Notes under the pieces: generated by a model
Told to the model about the DNA's origin: nothing
Seen by the model: the letters and a program-made list of their open reading frames with translations, nothing else
Database searches by the model: none
Source of the DNA: Caballeronia sp. M1242
GTDB taxonomy: Bacteria; Pseudomonadota; Gammaproteobacteria; Burkholderiales; Burkholderiaceae
Assembly: GCF_017220215.1 (NCBI RefSeq)
Contig: NZ_CP071129.1
Coordinates: 2,294,001 to 2,358,000, forward strand
Direction of reading: 5' to 3'
Length of the DNA stretch: 64,000 nt
In this document: piece after piece, positions 54,202 to 62,635 of the stretch
How the letters are laid out: every line of letters starts with the position of its first letter
Position numbering within the stretch: position 1 is the stretch's first letter
Made by a program: the position numbers and the translations under genes

Positions 54202-54615
54202 ATGACTGACCCTCGCCCCGCCGACGTCCCCTGGCTCACGCCCTATCTCACCGTGCGCGATGCGCGCGTGAGCATCGGGTTCTACGAGAAGGCGTTCGGC
54301 TTCGCGGTACGTGACAGCGTGAACGACGACGGCACCATCATCCACGTCGAGATGACGTATCGCGGGCAACTGATTCTGATGTTCGCGCCGGAGGGCGCGT
54401 ACGGATCGCAGGCGCGCACGCCGAAGAGCGCGGGCCAGATGGCGCCGCAGTCGTTCTATCTCTACGTCGACGATGTCGATGCCACCTTCGCGCAGGCGCT
54501 CGCCGTCGGCGCAAAGGCGCTCATCGAGCCGCAAGACCAGTTCTGGGGCGACCGCTTCGCGCAAATCGAAGACCCGGACGGCTATCGCTGGGCGATTGCG
54601 CGCCACCTTCGTTGA
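54202..54615 (+). CDS. VOC-family (glyoxalase/bleomycin-resistance-like) protein
   Basis: A 137-aa protein of two beta-alpha-beta-beta-beta modules: TPYLTVRDARVSIGFYEKAF at the start and SFYLYVDDVDATFAQALAVG in the second half, ending EDPDGYRWAIARHLR. His and Glu residues at the expected places may bind metal (HVEMTY; QIEDPDG). AAGGAG precedes the ATG. Substrate unknown. Confidence 0.85.
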   Translation: MTDPRPADVPWLTPYLTVRDARVSIGFYEKAFGFAVRDSVNDDGTIIHVEMTYRGQLILMFAPEGAYGSQARTPKSAGQMAPQSFYLYVDDVDATFAQALAVGAKALIEPQDQFWGDRFAQIEDPDGYRWAIARHLR

Positions 54616-54664
54616 ACTCGCCGCAAGGCGCTATCCGCGGACCGAGCGTCCGTGATCGATCTCC

Positions 54665-55402
54665 ATGCCACGCTTTTTCGTTGACGGCCCGCTCGCGGCG
54701 GGCCAGACCATGTCTCTTCCCGACGACGTCGTGCGCCACGTGCACGTCCTGCGCTTGCAGAACGGCGACGCGATCACGCTCTTCGACGGCACCGGCGGCG
54801 AGTATCACGGCGTGCTCGTCGAGATCGGCAAACGCGCGGCGCTCGCGCGCATCGACGCGCACAGCGAACGCGAAGCGGAGCCGCCGTATCGCGTGACGCT
54901 CGCGCAGGGCGTCGCGGGCGGCGACAAGATGGACTGGCTGATCGAAAAGACGGTGGAACTGGGCGTCGCGCAGATCGTGCCGCTCACGGCCGAGCGCGGC
55001 GTCGTGCGGCTCGCCGGCGAGCGCGCGCTGCGGCGTCAGGCGCACTGGCAGGCGCTCGCGCGCGCGGCGTGCGAGCAATGCGGGCGCAATCGCGTGCCGG
55101 AAGTGGCCGCGCCGCGCGACCTGAGCGCGTGGCTGGCGTCATTGCCAGCCGCTGCGGATGGCGACCTTCGCCTGCTGCTTTCGCCTCGCGCCGATGTGTC
55201 GTTCGCCGCGCTGCCCTCGGAACCGCCGCGCGGCCGCGTCACGCTGGTGATCGGTCCGGAAGCCGGCTTTTCGCCGAAAGAAGAAAGCGAGATCGTCGCG
55301 GCGGGTTTCGCGGCGCTCGGCCTCGGACCGCGCGTGCTGCGCACGGAAACGGCGGGAATCGCGGTGCTCGCGGCGCTGGCCGCGCGCTGGGGCGGATGGT
55401 GA
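54665..55402 (+). CDS. rsmE: 16S rRNA (uracil1498-N3)-methyltransferase
   Basis: A 245-aa SPOUT methyltransferase. N-terminal PUA-like MPRFFVDGPLAAGQTMSLPD; knot motifs GRVTLVIGPEAGFSPKEESE and GLGPRVLRTETAGIAVLAAL. It methylates U1498 in the decoding region. Followed by a terminator and convergent with the barstar gene. Confidence 0.95.
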   Translation: MPRFFVDGPLAAGQTMSLPDDVVRHVHVLRLQNGDAITLFDGTGGEYHGVLVEIGKRAALARIDAHSEREAEPPYRVTLAQGVAGGDKMDWLIEKTVELGVAQIVPLTAERGVVRLAGERALRRQAHWQALARAACEQCGRNRVPEVAAPRDLSAWLASLPAAADGDLRLLLSPRADVSFAALPSEPPRGRVTLVIGPEAGFSPKEESEIVAAGFAALGLGPRVLRTETAGIAVLAALAARWGGW

Positions 55403-55428
55403 ATCCGCGCCCGGCCGCCACAAAAGCA

Positions 55429-55450
55429 AACAGCCCGATGACGGGCTGTT
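55429..55450 (+). terminator. rho-independent terminator after rsmE
   Basis: AACAGCCCG-ATGA-CGGGCTGTT, a perfect 9-bp stem with A-rich upstream and T-containing downstream flank. Confidence 0.7.
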
Positions 55451-55499
55451 CTGCTAACCGCTGACGCGATCGAAGGAACGCAAACGAACGCAAACGAAC

Positions 55500-56072
55500 T
55501 CAGACGAAAGAATAAAACACGCGGAACGCCACGCGCCGCTCGGCCCAGAATTCGGCGGCATCGCGGAACACATCGAGCAGCGTTTCCCGCCCTTCCTTGT
55601 CGAACTTCTGCGCGATGGGCAACTGCTCCAGCACGATCACGAAGCCCGGCTGCGAACCCGCGCGGTGCACGAGGTCGGTGAGACAGTCGTAGAGCGCGTC
55701 GTAGTTCTTGCCGAAGTGCTTCGGAAACAGGAACGACGTCGCGATGGTTTCGAGCACTTCCTGTTTGCTCTGCGCCTGGCCGAGATACGCATACAGAAAA
55801 TGCTGGCCGAGGCGGTTGGCCTCGTCGGCGAGTTCCTGCACGCGAAACGCGCGGATGGACTGCACGATGTTCGGCCGCACCGTCGCAAACAGAGACTCCG
55901 ACTCGTCCTGCGGATGCGCCGCCGGATGCAGGTTCGGATTCGGCTCGTCATCGGGTCTGTTGTCGTGTTCTGTCATGCGTAGCCGCAATACTCGCTGGAA
56001 CAGGTTGCCGTCGCCGGTTGCGAAAAAATCACCCGCGACGCCGTTGTCGTGCGCGTAGATGTTGTCGCTCAT
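55500..56072 (-). CDS. barstar-family ribonuclease inhibitor with N-terminal extension
   Basis: A 190-aa protein. Residues about 75-190 match barstar, with FPKHFGKNYDALYDCLTDL the conserved core. The N-terminal about 70 residues are acidic, Asp/Glu/Pro-rich (DNRPDDEPNPNLHP) and not part of the barstar fold. GAGGGA precedes the ATG at 56070-56072. The gene starts 15 bp after the RNase stop, so both are made together and this is likely the immunity partner protecting the cytoplasm before RNase export. Confidence 0.85.
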   Translation of the reverse strand: MSDNIYAHDNGVAGDFFATGDGNLFQRVLRLRMTEHDNRPDDEPNPNLHPAAHPQDESESLFATVRPNIVQSIRAFRVQELADEANRLGQHFLYAYLGQAQSKQEVLETIATSFLFPKHFGKNYDALYDCLTDLVHRAGSQPGFVIVLEQLPIAQKFDKEGRETLLDVFRDAAEFWAERRVAFRVFYSFV

Positions 56073-56087
56073 GCCGTTAATCCCTCG

Positions 56088-56570
56088 TTATCCCGCAATG
56101 CGTTTAAAACTGGCGTAGTGGTCGTCCGAGTAGTAACAATCGTCGATCTGCCGCTTGGGGCCGCCGCATACGATCCGGCGTGCGCCGCGATCCCGCGCTC
56201 GCGGCGTGGGGACTGTGTATTCGTGGTAGTAGCCGCGCGCGCGCCGTGGCAGCAAGCGTTCGCGGTTGCCGAACACGACGCCGTCTTTCTCGTAAGGGAA
56301 AGGCCCGCCCGCCTGGATCAACTGCAGTGTCTCGACCGCCTGTTTCGGCAACTGCGCGACGGTCACGGTCGCGAAGTCGTCGTTACGCGCTTGGCCGGCC
56401 TGCGCTGCGGACGACCGGCTGGCCTCCGGCGGGATCTTCGCCGAATCGGCCTGATTCGCCGGCTTCGCGGGCATGACCGTGTCTGCCGCGCTTCGGGATT
56501 CGTCCTTGCCGCAGCCGCCCAGAAAGACGCCGAGTGCGACGATGCAGGCAAGTGCCGTAGCGCGCTTCAC
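56088..56570 (-). CDS. secreted barnase-like ribonuclease lipoprotein
   Basis: A 160-aa product from GTG at 56568-56570. Residues 1-20 form a lipoprotein signal ending LGGC; residues 75-160 match the RNase N1/T1-barnase fold. Catalytic candidates are the Glu in YYHEYTVP, the Arg in RGARRIVCGG and the His in DDHYASF. An Ala/Lys/Ser/Gln linker joins lipobox and enzyme. The lipobox predicts surface or periplasmic anchoring rather than free release. A barstar gene follows. Confidence 0.85.
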   Translation of the reverse strand: MKRATALACIVALGVFLGGCGKDESRSAADTVMPAKPANQADSAKIPPEASRSSAAQAGQARNDDFATVTVAQLPKQAVETLQLIQAGGPFPYEKDGVVFGNRERLLPRRARGYYHEYTVPTPRARDRGARRIVCGGPKRQIDDCYYSDDHYASFKRIAG

Positions 56571-56740
56571 GAAACGATTGTCCCCGCGATGAACCGAAAA
56601 ATGCGACAACCCCGAAAGATGTAAGGGTATCGCTAATGCCAAACCGAAGCAACGTTCGGCGGGATTTCGGAAATTTTTTCTCAACTTCGCGGGCGCATGC
56701 ACCAGTTTGTGGAGAAACGGCAGCTATATCTAGCCCAAAT

Positions 56741-56770
56741 CTGAGAGACATTTCAACTGCGCAAGATAAT
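56741..56770 (+). promoter_or_regulatory. promoter of the candidate ncRNA
   Basis: CTGAGA (4/6 match to the -35) and GATAAT (5/6 to the -10) are separated by 18 bp. The expected start near 56777-56779 coincides with the 5' arm of the RNA closing stem. Confidence 0.5.
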
Positions 56771-56777
56771 AATTTCG

Positions 56778-56929
56778 AGCGCTGGGAATCGAAACCCTTG
56801 GACAAGCCGCCTCACTTGTCGCCAGTTTCACGGCATGCGCTCCATGCCGGACGCCCTGCGCTTTTAGGGAACAGCAAACTTCCCCCTTGCTATTGCCCCA
56901 GCGTGCCGCATTCGCGGCACGTTTTTTTT
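56778..56929 (+). ncRNA. candidate structured small RNA, about 150 nt
   Basis: The predicted transcript closes on itself: CGCTGGG (56780-56786) pairs with CCCAGCG (56897-56903). Inside are three hairpins: GAAAC...GACAAG/CTTGTC...GTTTC (56791-56829); CGGCATG/CATGCCG (56831-56849, loop CGCTC); and AGCAA/TTGCT (56873-56891) with a C-rich loop ACTTCCCCC able to pair with G-rich ribosome-binding sites. It ends at a perfect terminator with eight Ts. No open frame is plausible. It does not show the rod of 6S RNA, tmRNA ends or the SRP tetraloop I know. Family unknown. Confidence 0.6.
56902..56929 (+). terminator. rho-independent terminator of the ncRNA
   Basis: CGTGCCGC-ATTC-GCGGCACG followed by TTTTTTTT. 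Since no plus-strand coding gene ends here, it implies a non-coding transcript. Confidence 0.85.
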
Positions 56930-56932
56930 GGG

Positions 56933-56967
56933 CGAAAAAAAACGCGGCGGGAAGATCCGCCGCGTCG
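56933..56967 (-). terminator. rho-independent terminator of the malic enzyme gene
   Basis: On the minus strand ACGCGGCGG-ATCTTC-CCGCCGCGT followed by TTTTTTT. It sits 20 bp past the stop codon, back to back with the ncRNA terminator. Confidence 0.85.
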
Positions 56968-56987
56968 GGGATTACATCCAGCGAGAA

Positions 56988-59282
56988 TCAGCGCGCCGCC
57001 GATGCGTCCGCCACCAGCAACGCCGTCATATTCACGATGCGCCGCACCGTCGCCGAAGCCGTCAGCACGTGCACGGGCTTCGCCGCGCCGAGCAGGATCG
57101 GCCCGATCGCGATGTTGTTGCCCGCTGCCGTCTTCAGCAGGTTGTACGAGATGTTCGCCGCGTCGATGTTCGGCAGGATCAACAGATTCGCGTCGCCTTC
57201 GAGCGTCGATTCGGGCAGCACTTCCTTGCGCAGACGGGCATCCAGCGCCACGTCGCCGTGCATTTCGCCGTCCACGTCGAGATCGGGCGCGCGCTCTTTC
57301 AGGATGGCGAGCACGTCGCGCATCTTCTGCGCGGTCGGCGCGTTGCTCGTACCGAAGTTCGAATGCGACAAGAGCGCGATCTTCGGCATGATGCCGAAGC
57401 GCTTCACTTCTTCCGCCGCGAGAATCGTGATTTCGGCGAGCTGCTCCGGCGTCGGGTCGACGTTCACATGCGTATCGACGATAAAAATCTGGCGGCCCGG
57501 CAGCACGAGCGCGTTCATCGCCGCGTAGACGTTGCAACCGTCCTTCTTGCCGATGACCTGATCGATGAAGTGCAGATGCCGATGCGTGGTGCTCACCGTG
57601 CCGCAGATCATGCCGTCCGCTTCGCCCTTCTTCACGAGCATGGAACCGATCAGCGTGGTGCGGCGGCGCATTTCCAGCTTCGCCATTTGCTGGCTGATGC
57701 CCTTGCGCGCCATCATCGCGTAATAGGTCTGCCAGAAGTCGCGATAACGCTCGTCGTGGTCCGTGTCGACCACGGTGAAATCGACGCCCGGCGTAAGGCG
57801 CAGGCCGAACTTCGTGATGCGCTGCTGAATGACCGCCGGACGGCCGATGAGAATGGGCTTCGCGATCTTCTCGTCCACGGCGATCTGCACGGCGCGCAGA
57901 ACGCGTTCTTCCTCGCCTTCCGCGAACACGATGCGCTTTTTCTCCGGCTCCACGCTGCGCGCGAGCTGGAACACCGGCTTCATCGTCGTGCCACTGTGGT
58001 AGACGAACTGCTGCAAGTGCTGCTCGTACGCGTCCATGTCTTCGATAGGACGCGTGGCCACGCCGGATTCCATCGCGGCTTTCGCCACCGCGGGCGCGAT
58101 CTTCACAATGAGACGCGGATCGAACGGCTTCGGAATCAGATATTCCGGCCCGAACGACAAGTCCTGAATGCCATACGCCGTCGCGACGATATCGCTCTGC
58201 TCCTGGCGCGCGAGTTCGGCGATCGCGTTCACTGCCGCGATTTCCATTTCCTTCGTGATGGTCGTCGCGCCGGCATCCAGCGCGCCACGGAAGATGAACG
58301 GAAAGCACAGCACGTTGTTGACCTGATTCGGGTAGTCCGTGCGGCCGGTGGCGAGCACCGCGTCCGGGCGCACTTCCAACGCGAGTTCCGGCAGGATTTC
58401 CGGCGTGGGATTGGCGAGCGCGAGAATCAGCGGCTTCGCGGCCATGCCCTTCACCATGTCCTGCTTCAGCACGCCGCCCGCCGAGAGGCCGAGGAACACG
58501 TCCGCGCCTTCGATCACTTCGGCAAGCGTGCGCGCGCTGGTTTCGCGGGCGAAGCGTTCCTTGTCCGGGTCCATGAGTTCGACGCGGCCCTTGAAGACCA
58601 CGCCGGCCAGATCCGTCACGAAGATGTTCTCGAGCTTCATGCCGAGATCGACGAGCAGATCCAGGCACGCGAGCGCCGCCGCGCCCGCGCCGGACGCGAC
58701 GAGCTTCACTTCGCCGATGTTCTTGCCGACCACCTTCAGGCCGTTCGTGATGGCCGCCGCGACGACAATGGCCGTGCCGTGCTGGTCGTCGTGGAAGACG
58801 GGAATCTTCATGCGCTTGCGCGCCTCGCGCTCGACGATGAAGCAGTCCGGCGCCTTGATGTCTTCCAGATTAATGCCGCCGAAAGTCGGCTCCAGCGCGG
58901 CGATCACATCGACGAGCTTGTGCGGGTCGCTTTCGTTCAGCTCGATATCGAACACGTCGATGCCGGCGAACTTCTTGAAGAGCACGGCCTTGCCTTCCAT
59001 GACCGGCTTCGAGGCGAGCGGCCCGATGTTGCCGAGCCCGAGCACCGCCGTGCCGTTCGACACGACGCCGACGAGGTTGCTGCGCGCGGTGAAGCGCGCG
59101 GCGTTCAGCGGGTCTTCGACGATCGCTTCGCATGCGAACGCCACGCCCGGCGAGTAGGCCAGCGCAAGGTCGCGCTGGTTGATCATCTGCTTGGTCGGGG
59201 CGATCGCGATTTTGCCGGGCGTCGGAAACTCGTGATAATCGAGCGCGGCTTCGCGCAACTTCGTATTGGCGGGAGTCGTCAT
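56988..59282 (-). CDS. maeB: NADP-dependent malic enzyme with phosphotransacetylase-like domain
   Basis: A 764-aa MaeB. The N-terminal half is malic enzyme (PTKQMINQRDLALAYSPGVA; FHDDQHGTAIVVAAAITNGL; VASGAGAAALACLDLLVDLG). The C-terminal about 330 residues form the phosphotransacetylase-like regulatory domain (KRIVFAEGEEERVLRAVQIA; TTLIGSMLVKKGEADGMICG). It decarboxylates malate to pyruvate with NADPH. Start at 59280-59282 begins MTTPANTKLREAALDYHEFP. Confidence 0.95.
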   Translation of the reverse strand: MTTPANTKLREAALDYHEFPTPGKIAIAPTKQMINQRDLALAYSPGVAFACEAIVEDPLNAARFTARSNLVGVVSNGTAVLGLGNIGPLASKPVMEGKAVLFKKFAGIDVFDIELNESDPHKLVDVIAALEPTFGGINLEDIKAPDCFIVEREARKRMKIPVFHDDQHGTAIVVAAAITNGLKVVGKNIGEVKLVASGAGAAALACLDLLVDLGMKLENIFVTDLAGVVFKGRVELMDPDKERFARETSARTLAEVIEGADVFLGLSAGGVLKQDMVKGMAAKPLILALANPTPEILPELALEVRPDAVLATGRTDYPNQVNNVLCFPFIFRGALDAGATTITKEMEIAAVNAIAELARQEQSDIVATAYGIQDLSFGPEYLIPKPFDPRLIVKIAPAVAKAAMESGVATRPIEDMDAYEQHLQQFVYHSGTTMKPVFQLARSVEPEKKRIVFAEGEEERVLRAVQIAVDEKIAKPILIGRPAVIQQRITKFGLRLTPGVDFTVVDTDHDERYRDFWQTYYAMMARKGISQQMAKLEMRRRTTLIGSMLVKKGEADGMICGTVSTTHRHLHFIDQVIGKKDGCNVYAAMNALVLPGRQIFIVDTHVNVDPTPEQLAEITILAAEEVKRFGIMPKIALLSHSNFGTSNAPTAQKMRDVLAILKERAPDLDVDGEMHGDVALDARLRKEVLPESTLEGDANLLILPNIDAANISYNLLKTAAGNNIAIGPILLGAAKPVHVLTASATVRRIVNMTALLVADASAAR

Positions 59283-59532
59283 AAGGCGGGCTAGCAGTGC
59301 GGGAATTAGAATGGAACCTCGAACGCATTGTAGCGCCAATCAAGCCCCGCTTTTACGCGCAGTCCATGCAATTCGGCTACAAGTGCCATGACCGGAGAAC
59401 GCCTGATCGCCCGGCTGGGCAAGGCTTTCGACACATCATTCCGTTTTTTCGAGACGTGCGGCGGCGCTTGGAGGCGCAGCCGTTGCCGCGCCGTCTTTCT
59501 CTTGCACCGCACAAATAACCGCTTCCCCGACG

Positions 59533-60522
59533 ATGCTTTCCGAGTTCTCCCTGATCGATCGATACTTCGCCCGCCGCGCCAAAGCGCCCTCGCCGAGACA
59601 AGGCGACGCGCCGCTCGGCATCGGCGACGACTGCGCGCTGATCGCGCCGCCCGCCGGCCATCAGCTTGCGATCTCGACGGACATGCTCGTCGCCGGCCGA
59701 CACTTTTTCCCCGAGGTCGATCCGTACGCGCTCGGTCACAAGGCGCTCGCGGTGAATCTGTCGGATCTCGCCGCGATGGGCGCGAAGCCGCACGCGTTCA
59801 CGCTCGCGCTCGCCTTGCCGCGCGCCGATGAAGCGTGGCTCGCCGCGTTCAGCGACGGCATGTTCGCATTGGCCGAACGCTTCGACTGCGCGCTCGTCGG
59901 CGGGGACACGACGGGCGGGCCGCTCAACATCTGCATCACTGTATTCGGCGATGTTGCGCACGGCGCGGCGCTGCGGCGCGACGCAGCAAGACCCGGCGAC
60001 GAGATCTACGTGTCGGGCGTGCTCGGCGATGCCCGCGCTGGCCTGGGCGTCCTGCGCGACGAATGGCGCGCGCCGGACGAAGCGAGTGCATCGGCATGGA
60101 AGCAGGCGCTCGAACGCCCGGAGCCGCGCGTGGCGCTCGGACTCGCGCTCGCCGGCATCGCGCACGCGGCGCTCGATATCTCCGACGGCCTCGCGGGCGA
60201 CCTCATGCACATCCTCACGCGCTCGGGCGTTAGCGCAACAGTCGATGCCGACGCCGTGCCGTGTTCCGACGCGGTGCGCGCGATGCCCGAAACCGCGCGC
60301 CGCCAGTGCACGCTCGCGGGCGGCGACGACTACGAGCTCTGCTTCACGGCGCCGCGCGGGGCGCGCGATGCGGTGGCGCGCATCGGCGAGCGGGTGGGCG
60401 TGCCGCTCACGCGCATCGGTACAATCGACTCCGCGGGCGCGCCCGCCATCGCCTGGCGCGACGGCGCGGGCGCGCCGCTTTCCCTGACGTTGCAAGGCTT
60501 CGATCACTTTCATGCAGACTGA
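59533..60522 (+). CDS. thiL: thiamine-monophosphate kinase
   Basis: A 329-aa ThiL that makes thiamine diphosphate. Motifs: MLSEFSLIDRYFARRAKAPS, GIGDDCALIAPPAGHQLAIS (metal/ATP), VNLSDLAAMGAKPHAFTLAL, and CTLAGGDDYELCFTAP. It overlaps pgpA by 11 bp, a pairing seen in many proteobacteria. Confidence 0.96.
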   Translation: MLSEFSLIDRYFARRAKAPSPRQGDAPLGIGDDCALIAPPAGHQLAISTDMLVAGRHFFPEVDPYALGHKALAVNLSDLAAMGAKPHAFTLALALPRADEAWLAAFSDGMFALAERFDCALVGGDTTGGPLNICITVFGDVAHGAALRRDAARPGDEIYVSGVLGDARAGLGVLRDEWRAPDEASASAWKQALERPEPRVALGLALAGIAHAALDISDGLAGDLMHILTRSGVSATVDADAVPCSDAVRAMPETARRQCTLAGGDDYELCFTAPRGARDAVARIGERVGVPLTRIGTIDSAGAPAIAWRDGAGAPLSLTLQGFDHFHAD

Positions 60523-61057
60523 CCCCACCGCCGCGAGCGAATCCGCGCCGCCGCGTTCGCCGTCTCCCTCCAAACCGCGCAAGGCGAGCGCGCGATTCAT
60601 GCTCACGCATCCGCTGCACATTCTGTCGCTCGGCTTCGGCAGCGGCCTTTCGCCCATTGCGCCCGGCACGGTCGGCACGCTCTTCGCGTGGGCGTCGTTC
60701 GTGCCGCTCAACCGGCATTTGACCGTGGCGGAATGGGGCGCGCTGATCGCCGTCGGCTTCATCGCCGGATGCTGGTTTTGCGGCTTCACCGCGAAGAAGA
60801 TGGGCGTCGCGGACCCGTCGCCGGTCGTGTGGGACGAGATCGTCGCGTTCTGGCTCGTGCTGCTGGTCGTGACGCCCGCGACGTTCACCGGGCAGTTGTG
60901 GGCGTTCATCGTGTTCCGCTTCTTCGACATGGTGAAGCCGCCGCCGATTCGCTATTTCGACCGCCATCTGAAAGGCGGCTTTGGCATCATGTTCGATGAT
61001 CTCGTCGCCGCGTTCTTCAGCCTGCTCGTGATTGCGCTGTGGCGCATGACCGTGTGA
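60512..61057 (+). CDS. pgpA: phosphatidylglycerophosphatase A
   Basis: A 181-aa membrane phosphatase. The N-terminus has a Ser/Pro/Lys-rich stretch, then LSLGFGSGLSPIAPGTVGTL and VWDEIVAFWLVLLVVTPATF with catalytic acidic residues, and FFDMVKPPPIRYFDRHLKGG. It removes the terminal phosphate in phosphatidylglycerol synthesis. The ATG at 60512 lies inside thiL, indicating coupling. Confidence 0.94.
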   Translation: MQTDPTAASESAPPRSPSPSKPRKASARFMLTHPLHILSLGFGSGLSPIAPGTVGTLFAWASFVPLNRHLTVAEWGALIAVGFIAGCWFCGFTAKKMGVADPSPVVWDEIVAFWLVLLVVTPATFTGQLWAFIVFRFFDMVKPPPIRYFDRHLKGGFGIMFDDLVAAFFSLLVIALWRMTV

Positions 61058-61088
61058 CGTTTCACTCCTTTGTCTGCGAGACACCGCC

Positions 61089-61589
61089 ATGCCAACCGAT
61101 ACCGTCGTTCATCAACTTGCGATCCGCGTCGGCAACAAGCTGCGCGACGAACGGCTGATGCTCGCCGCCGCCGAATCGTGCACGGGCGGCATGGTGGCGG
61201 CCGCGATCACGGATATCTCGGGCAGCAGCGCGTGGTTCGAGCGCGGCTTCGTCACGTATTCGAATCTGGCGAAAACGGAGATGATCGGCGTGCCGGCCGC
61301 GCTGATCGAGCAGCACGGCGCGGTGAGCGAGCCGGTCGCGAAAGCCATGGCCGAAGGCGCGCTGCGCAACAGCCGCGCGCAGGTTTCGGTGTCGATCACG
61401 GGCGTCGCCGGTCCCGCCGGCGGCAGCGAAGCGAAGCCGGTCGGCACGGTTTGCTTTGCGTGGAGCAATCGCCTGCATACCGCGTTCGAGACGCAGCATT
61501 TCAAGGGCGACCGCGAGCAGGTGCGCACGCAGGCGGCGGCGCACGCTTTGAGGAAGTTGCTGGAGTTTTTGGAACAGCGGGAACGGTGA
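61089..61589 (+). CDS. pncC: nicotinamide-nucleotide amidase (CinA C-terminal family)
   Basis: A 166-aa stand-alone CinA-C protein. Catalytic motif RLMLAAAESCTGGMVAAAIT and SITGVAGPAGGSEAKPVGTV. It deamidates NMN to nicotinate mononucleotide in NAD recycling. It is third in the thiL-pgpA-pncC run, 31 bp after pgpA. Confidence 0.93.
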   Translation: MPTDTVVHQLAIRVGNKLRDERLMLAAAESCTGGMVAAAITDISGSSAWFERGFVTYSNLAKTEMIGVPAALIEQHGAVSEPVAKAMAEGALRNSRAQVSVSITGVAGPAGGSEAKPVGTVCFAWSNRLHTAFETQHFKGDREQVRTQAAAHALRKLLEFLEQRER

Positions 61590-61682
61590 ATTTGCGCCGC
61601 TCGCATTGGCTTCTTAGACGTGCGCTGCGAGAAACGGCTCCGCTTCCTGAATCAGCGCGAGCGATAACCCGCGCCGCCCTCA

Positions 61683-62495
61683 TCACCGATACGCGTTGAT
61701 CGTATCCCGCGTCTTCTTCGCGGCTTCGGCCGCCGCGTTCGCGTAATCGTCGCTCTTGCCGGCGTACAGAATGGCGCGCGACGAGTTGATGAGCATGCCC
61801 GTGCCATTCGCCGTGCGGCCCGCGCGGACGGTCGCTTCTACATCGCCGCCTTGCGCGCCGATGCCCGGAATCAACAGCGGCATGTCGCCGACAATGCCAC
61901 GCACCGCTTCGATTTCCTTCGGAAACGTCGCGCCGACGACGAGCCCCAGTTGCCCGCTCGCGTTCCACTTCTCGGCCGCGAGCTTCGCGACGACCTGATA
62001 CAGCGGCTTGCCGTCCGTCGTCAGGAATTGCAGGTCGGAACCGCCTGCGTTCGACGTGCGGCACAGCACGATCACGCCCTTGCCTTCATGCGCGAGATAC
62101 GGCTCGATGGAATCGAAACCCATGTACGGATTCACCGTCACGGCGTCCGCTTTGTAGCGCTCGAACGCTTCCTTCGCGTATTGCTCGGCCGTGCTGCCGA
62201 TATCGCCACGCTTCGCATCGAGAATGACCGGCAGGCCCGCGTGCTTTTCATGGATATGCGCGATCAGCGCTTCGAGCTGATCTTCCGCGCGATGCGCGGC
62301 GAAGTACGCGATCTGCGGCTTGAACGACGACGCGTACGGCGCGGTGGCATCGACGATGGTCTTGCAGAACTCGAAGATCGCGTCGGCGCGGCCCGCGAGC
62401 GCGCCGGGAAACTTCGACGGCTCGGGATCGAGGCCGACGCACAGGAGCGATTGCGTGCGCGACCACGCGGCGTTGAGCGACTGGATGAAAGACAT
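61683..62495 (-). CDS. pyrF: orotidine-5'-phosphate decarboxylase
   Basis: A 270-aa PyrF of the type 2 (core) subfamily. Catalytic motif [20 protein letters not shown] with Asp/Lys/Asp; phosphate-binding [20 protein letters not shown]. It makes UMP. Convergent with pncC; a minisatellite lies upstream. Confidence 0.96.
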   Translation of the reverse strand: MSFIQSLNAAWSRTQSLLCVGLDPEPSKFPGALAGRADAIFEFCKTIVDATAPYASSFKPQIAYFAAHRAEDQLEALIAHIHEKHAGLPVILDAKRGDIGSTAEQYAKEAFERYKADAVTVNPYMGFDSIEPYLAHEGKGVIVLCRTSNAGGSDLQFLTTDGKPLYQVVAKLAAEKWNASGQLGLVVGATFPKEIEAVRGIVGDMPLLIPGIGAQGGDVEATVRAGRTANGTGMLINSSRAILYAGKSDDYANAAAEAAKKTRDTINAYR

Positions 62496-62559
62496 GGGAA
62501 AAATCGGCGGAAAGGGATGCCACGCATTTTAACGTGCGCGGCATCGCTTTCCTGTTCGG

Positions 62560-62635
62560 GCGTTTGGCGCGTTCGGCGCGTTCGGCGCGTTCAGCGGGTT
62601 TGGCGGGTTTGGCGGGTTTGGCGCGTTCAGCGCGC
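62560..62635. repeat. 9-bp tandem repeat (minisatellite)
   Basis: About eight copies of GGCG(C/G)GTT(C/T) or AGCG(C/G)GTT(C/T) in a row: three GGCGCGTTC, one AGCGGGTTT, two GGCGGGTTT, one GGCGCGTTC, then AGCGCG. It covers the gap between pyrF and the epimerase gene and just enters the epimerase stop codon (62627). Likely variable by slippage. Confidence 0.75.

Larger units (their letters stand above)
56571..56987. other. 417-bp intergenic region carrying the ncRNA and two terminators
   Basis: No protein gene is seen. It contains the RNase upstream sequence, the candidate ncRNA (56778-56929) and the facing terminators at 56902-56929 and 56933-56967. Confidence 0.6.

Noticed and set aside
56778-56929. 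6S RNA, tmRNA or SRP RNA identity
   Set aside because: Multi-hairpin layout, no long rod with central bubble, no tRNA-like ends and no SRP tetraloop; left as unknown family.
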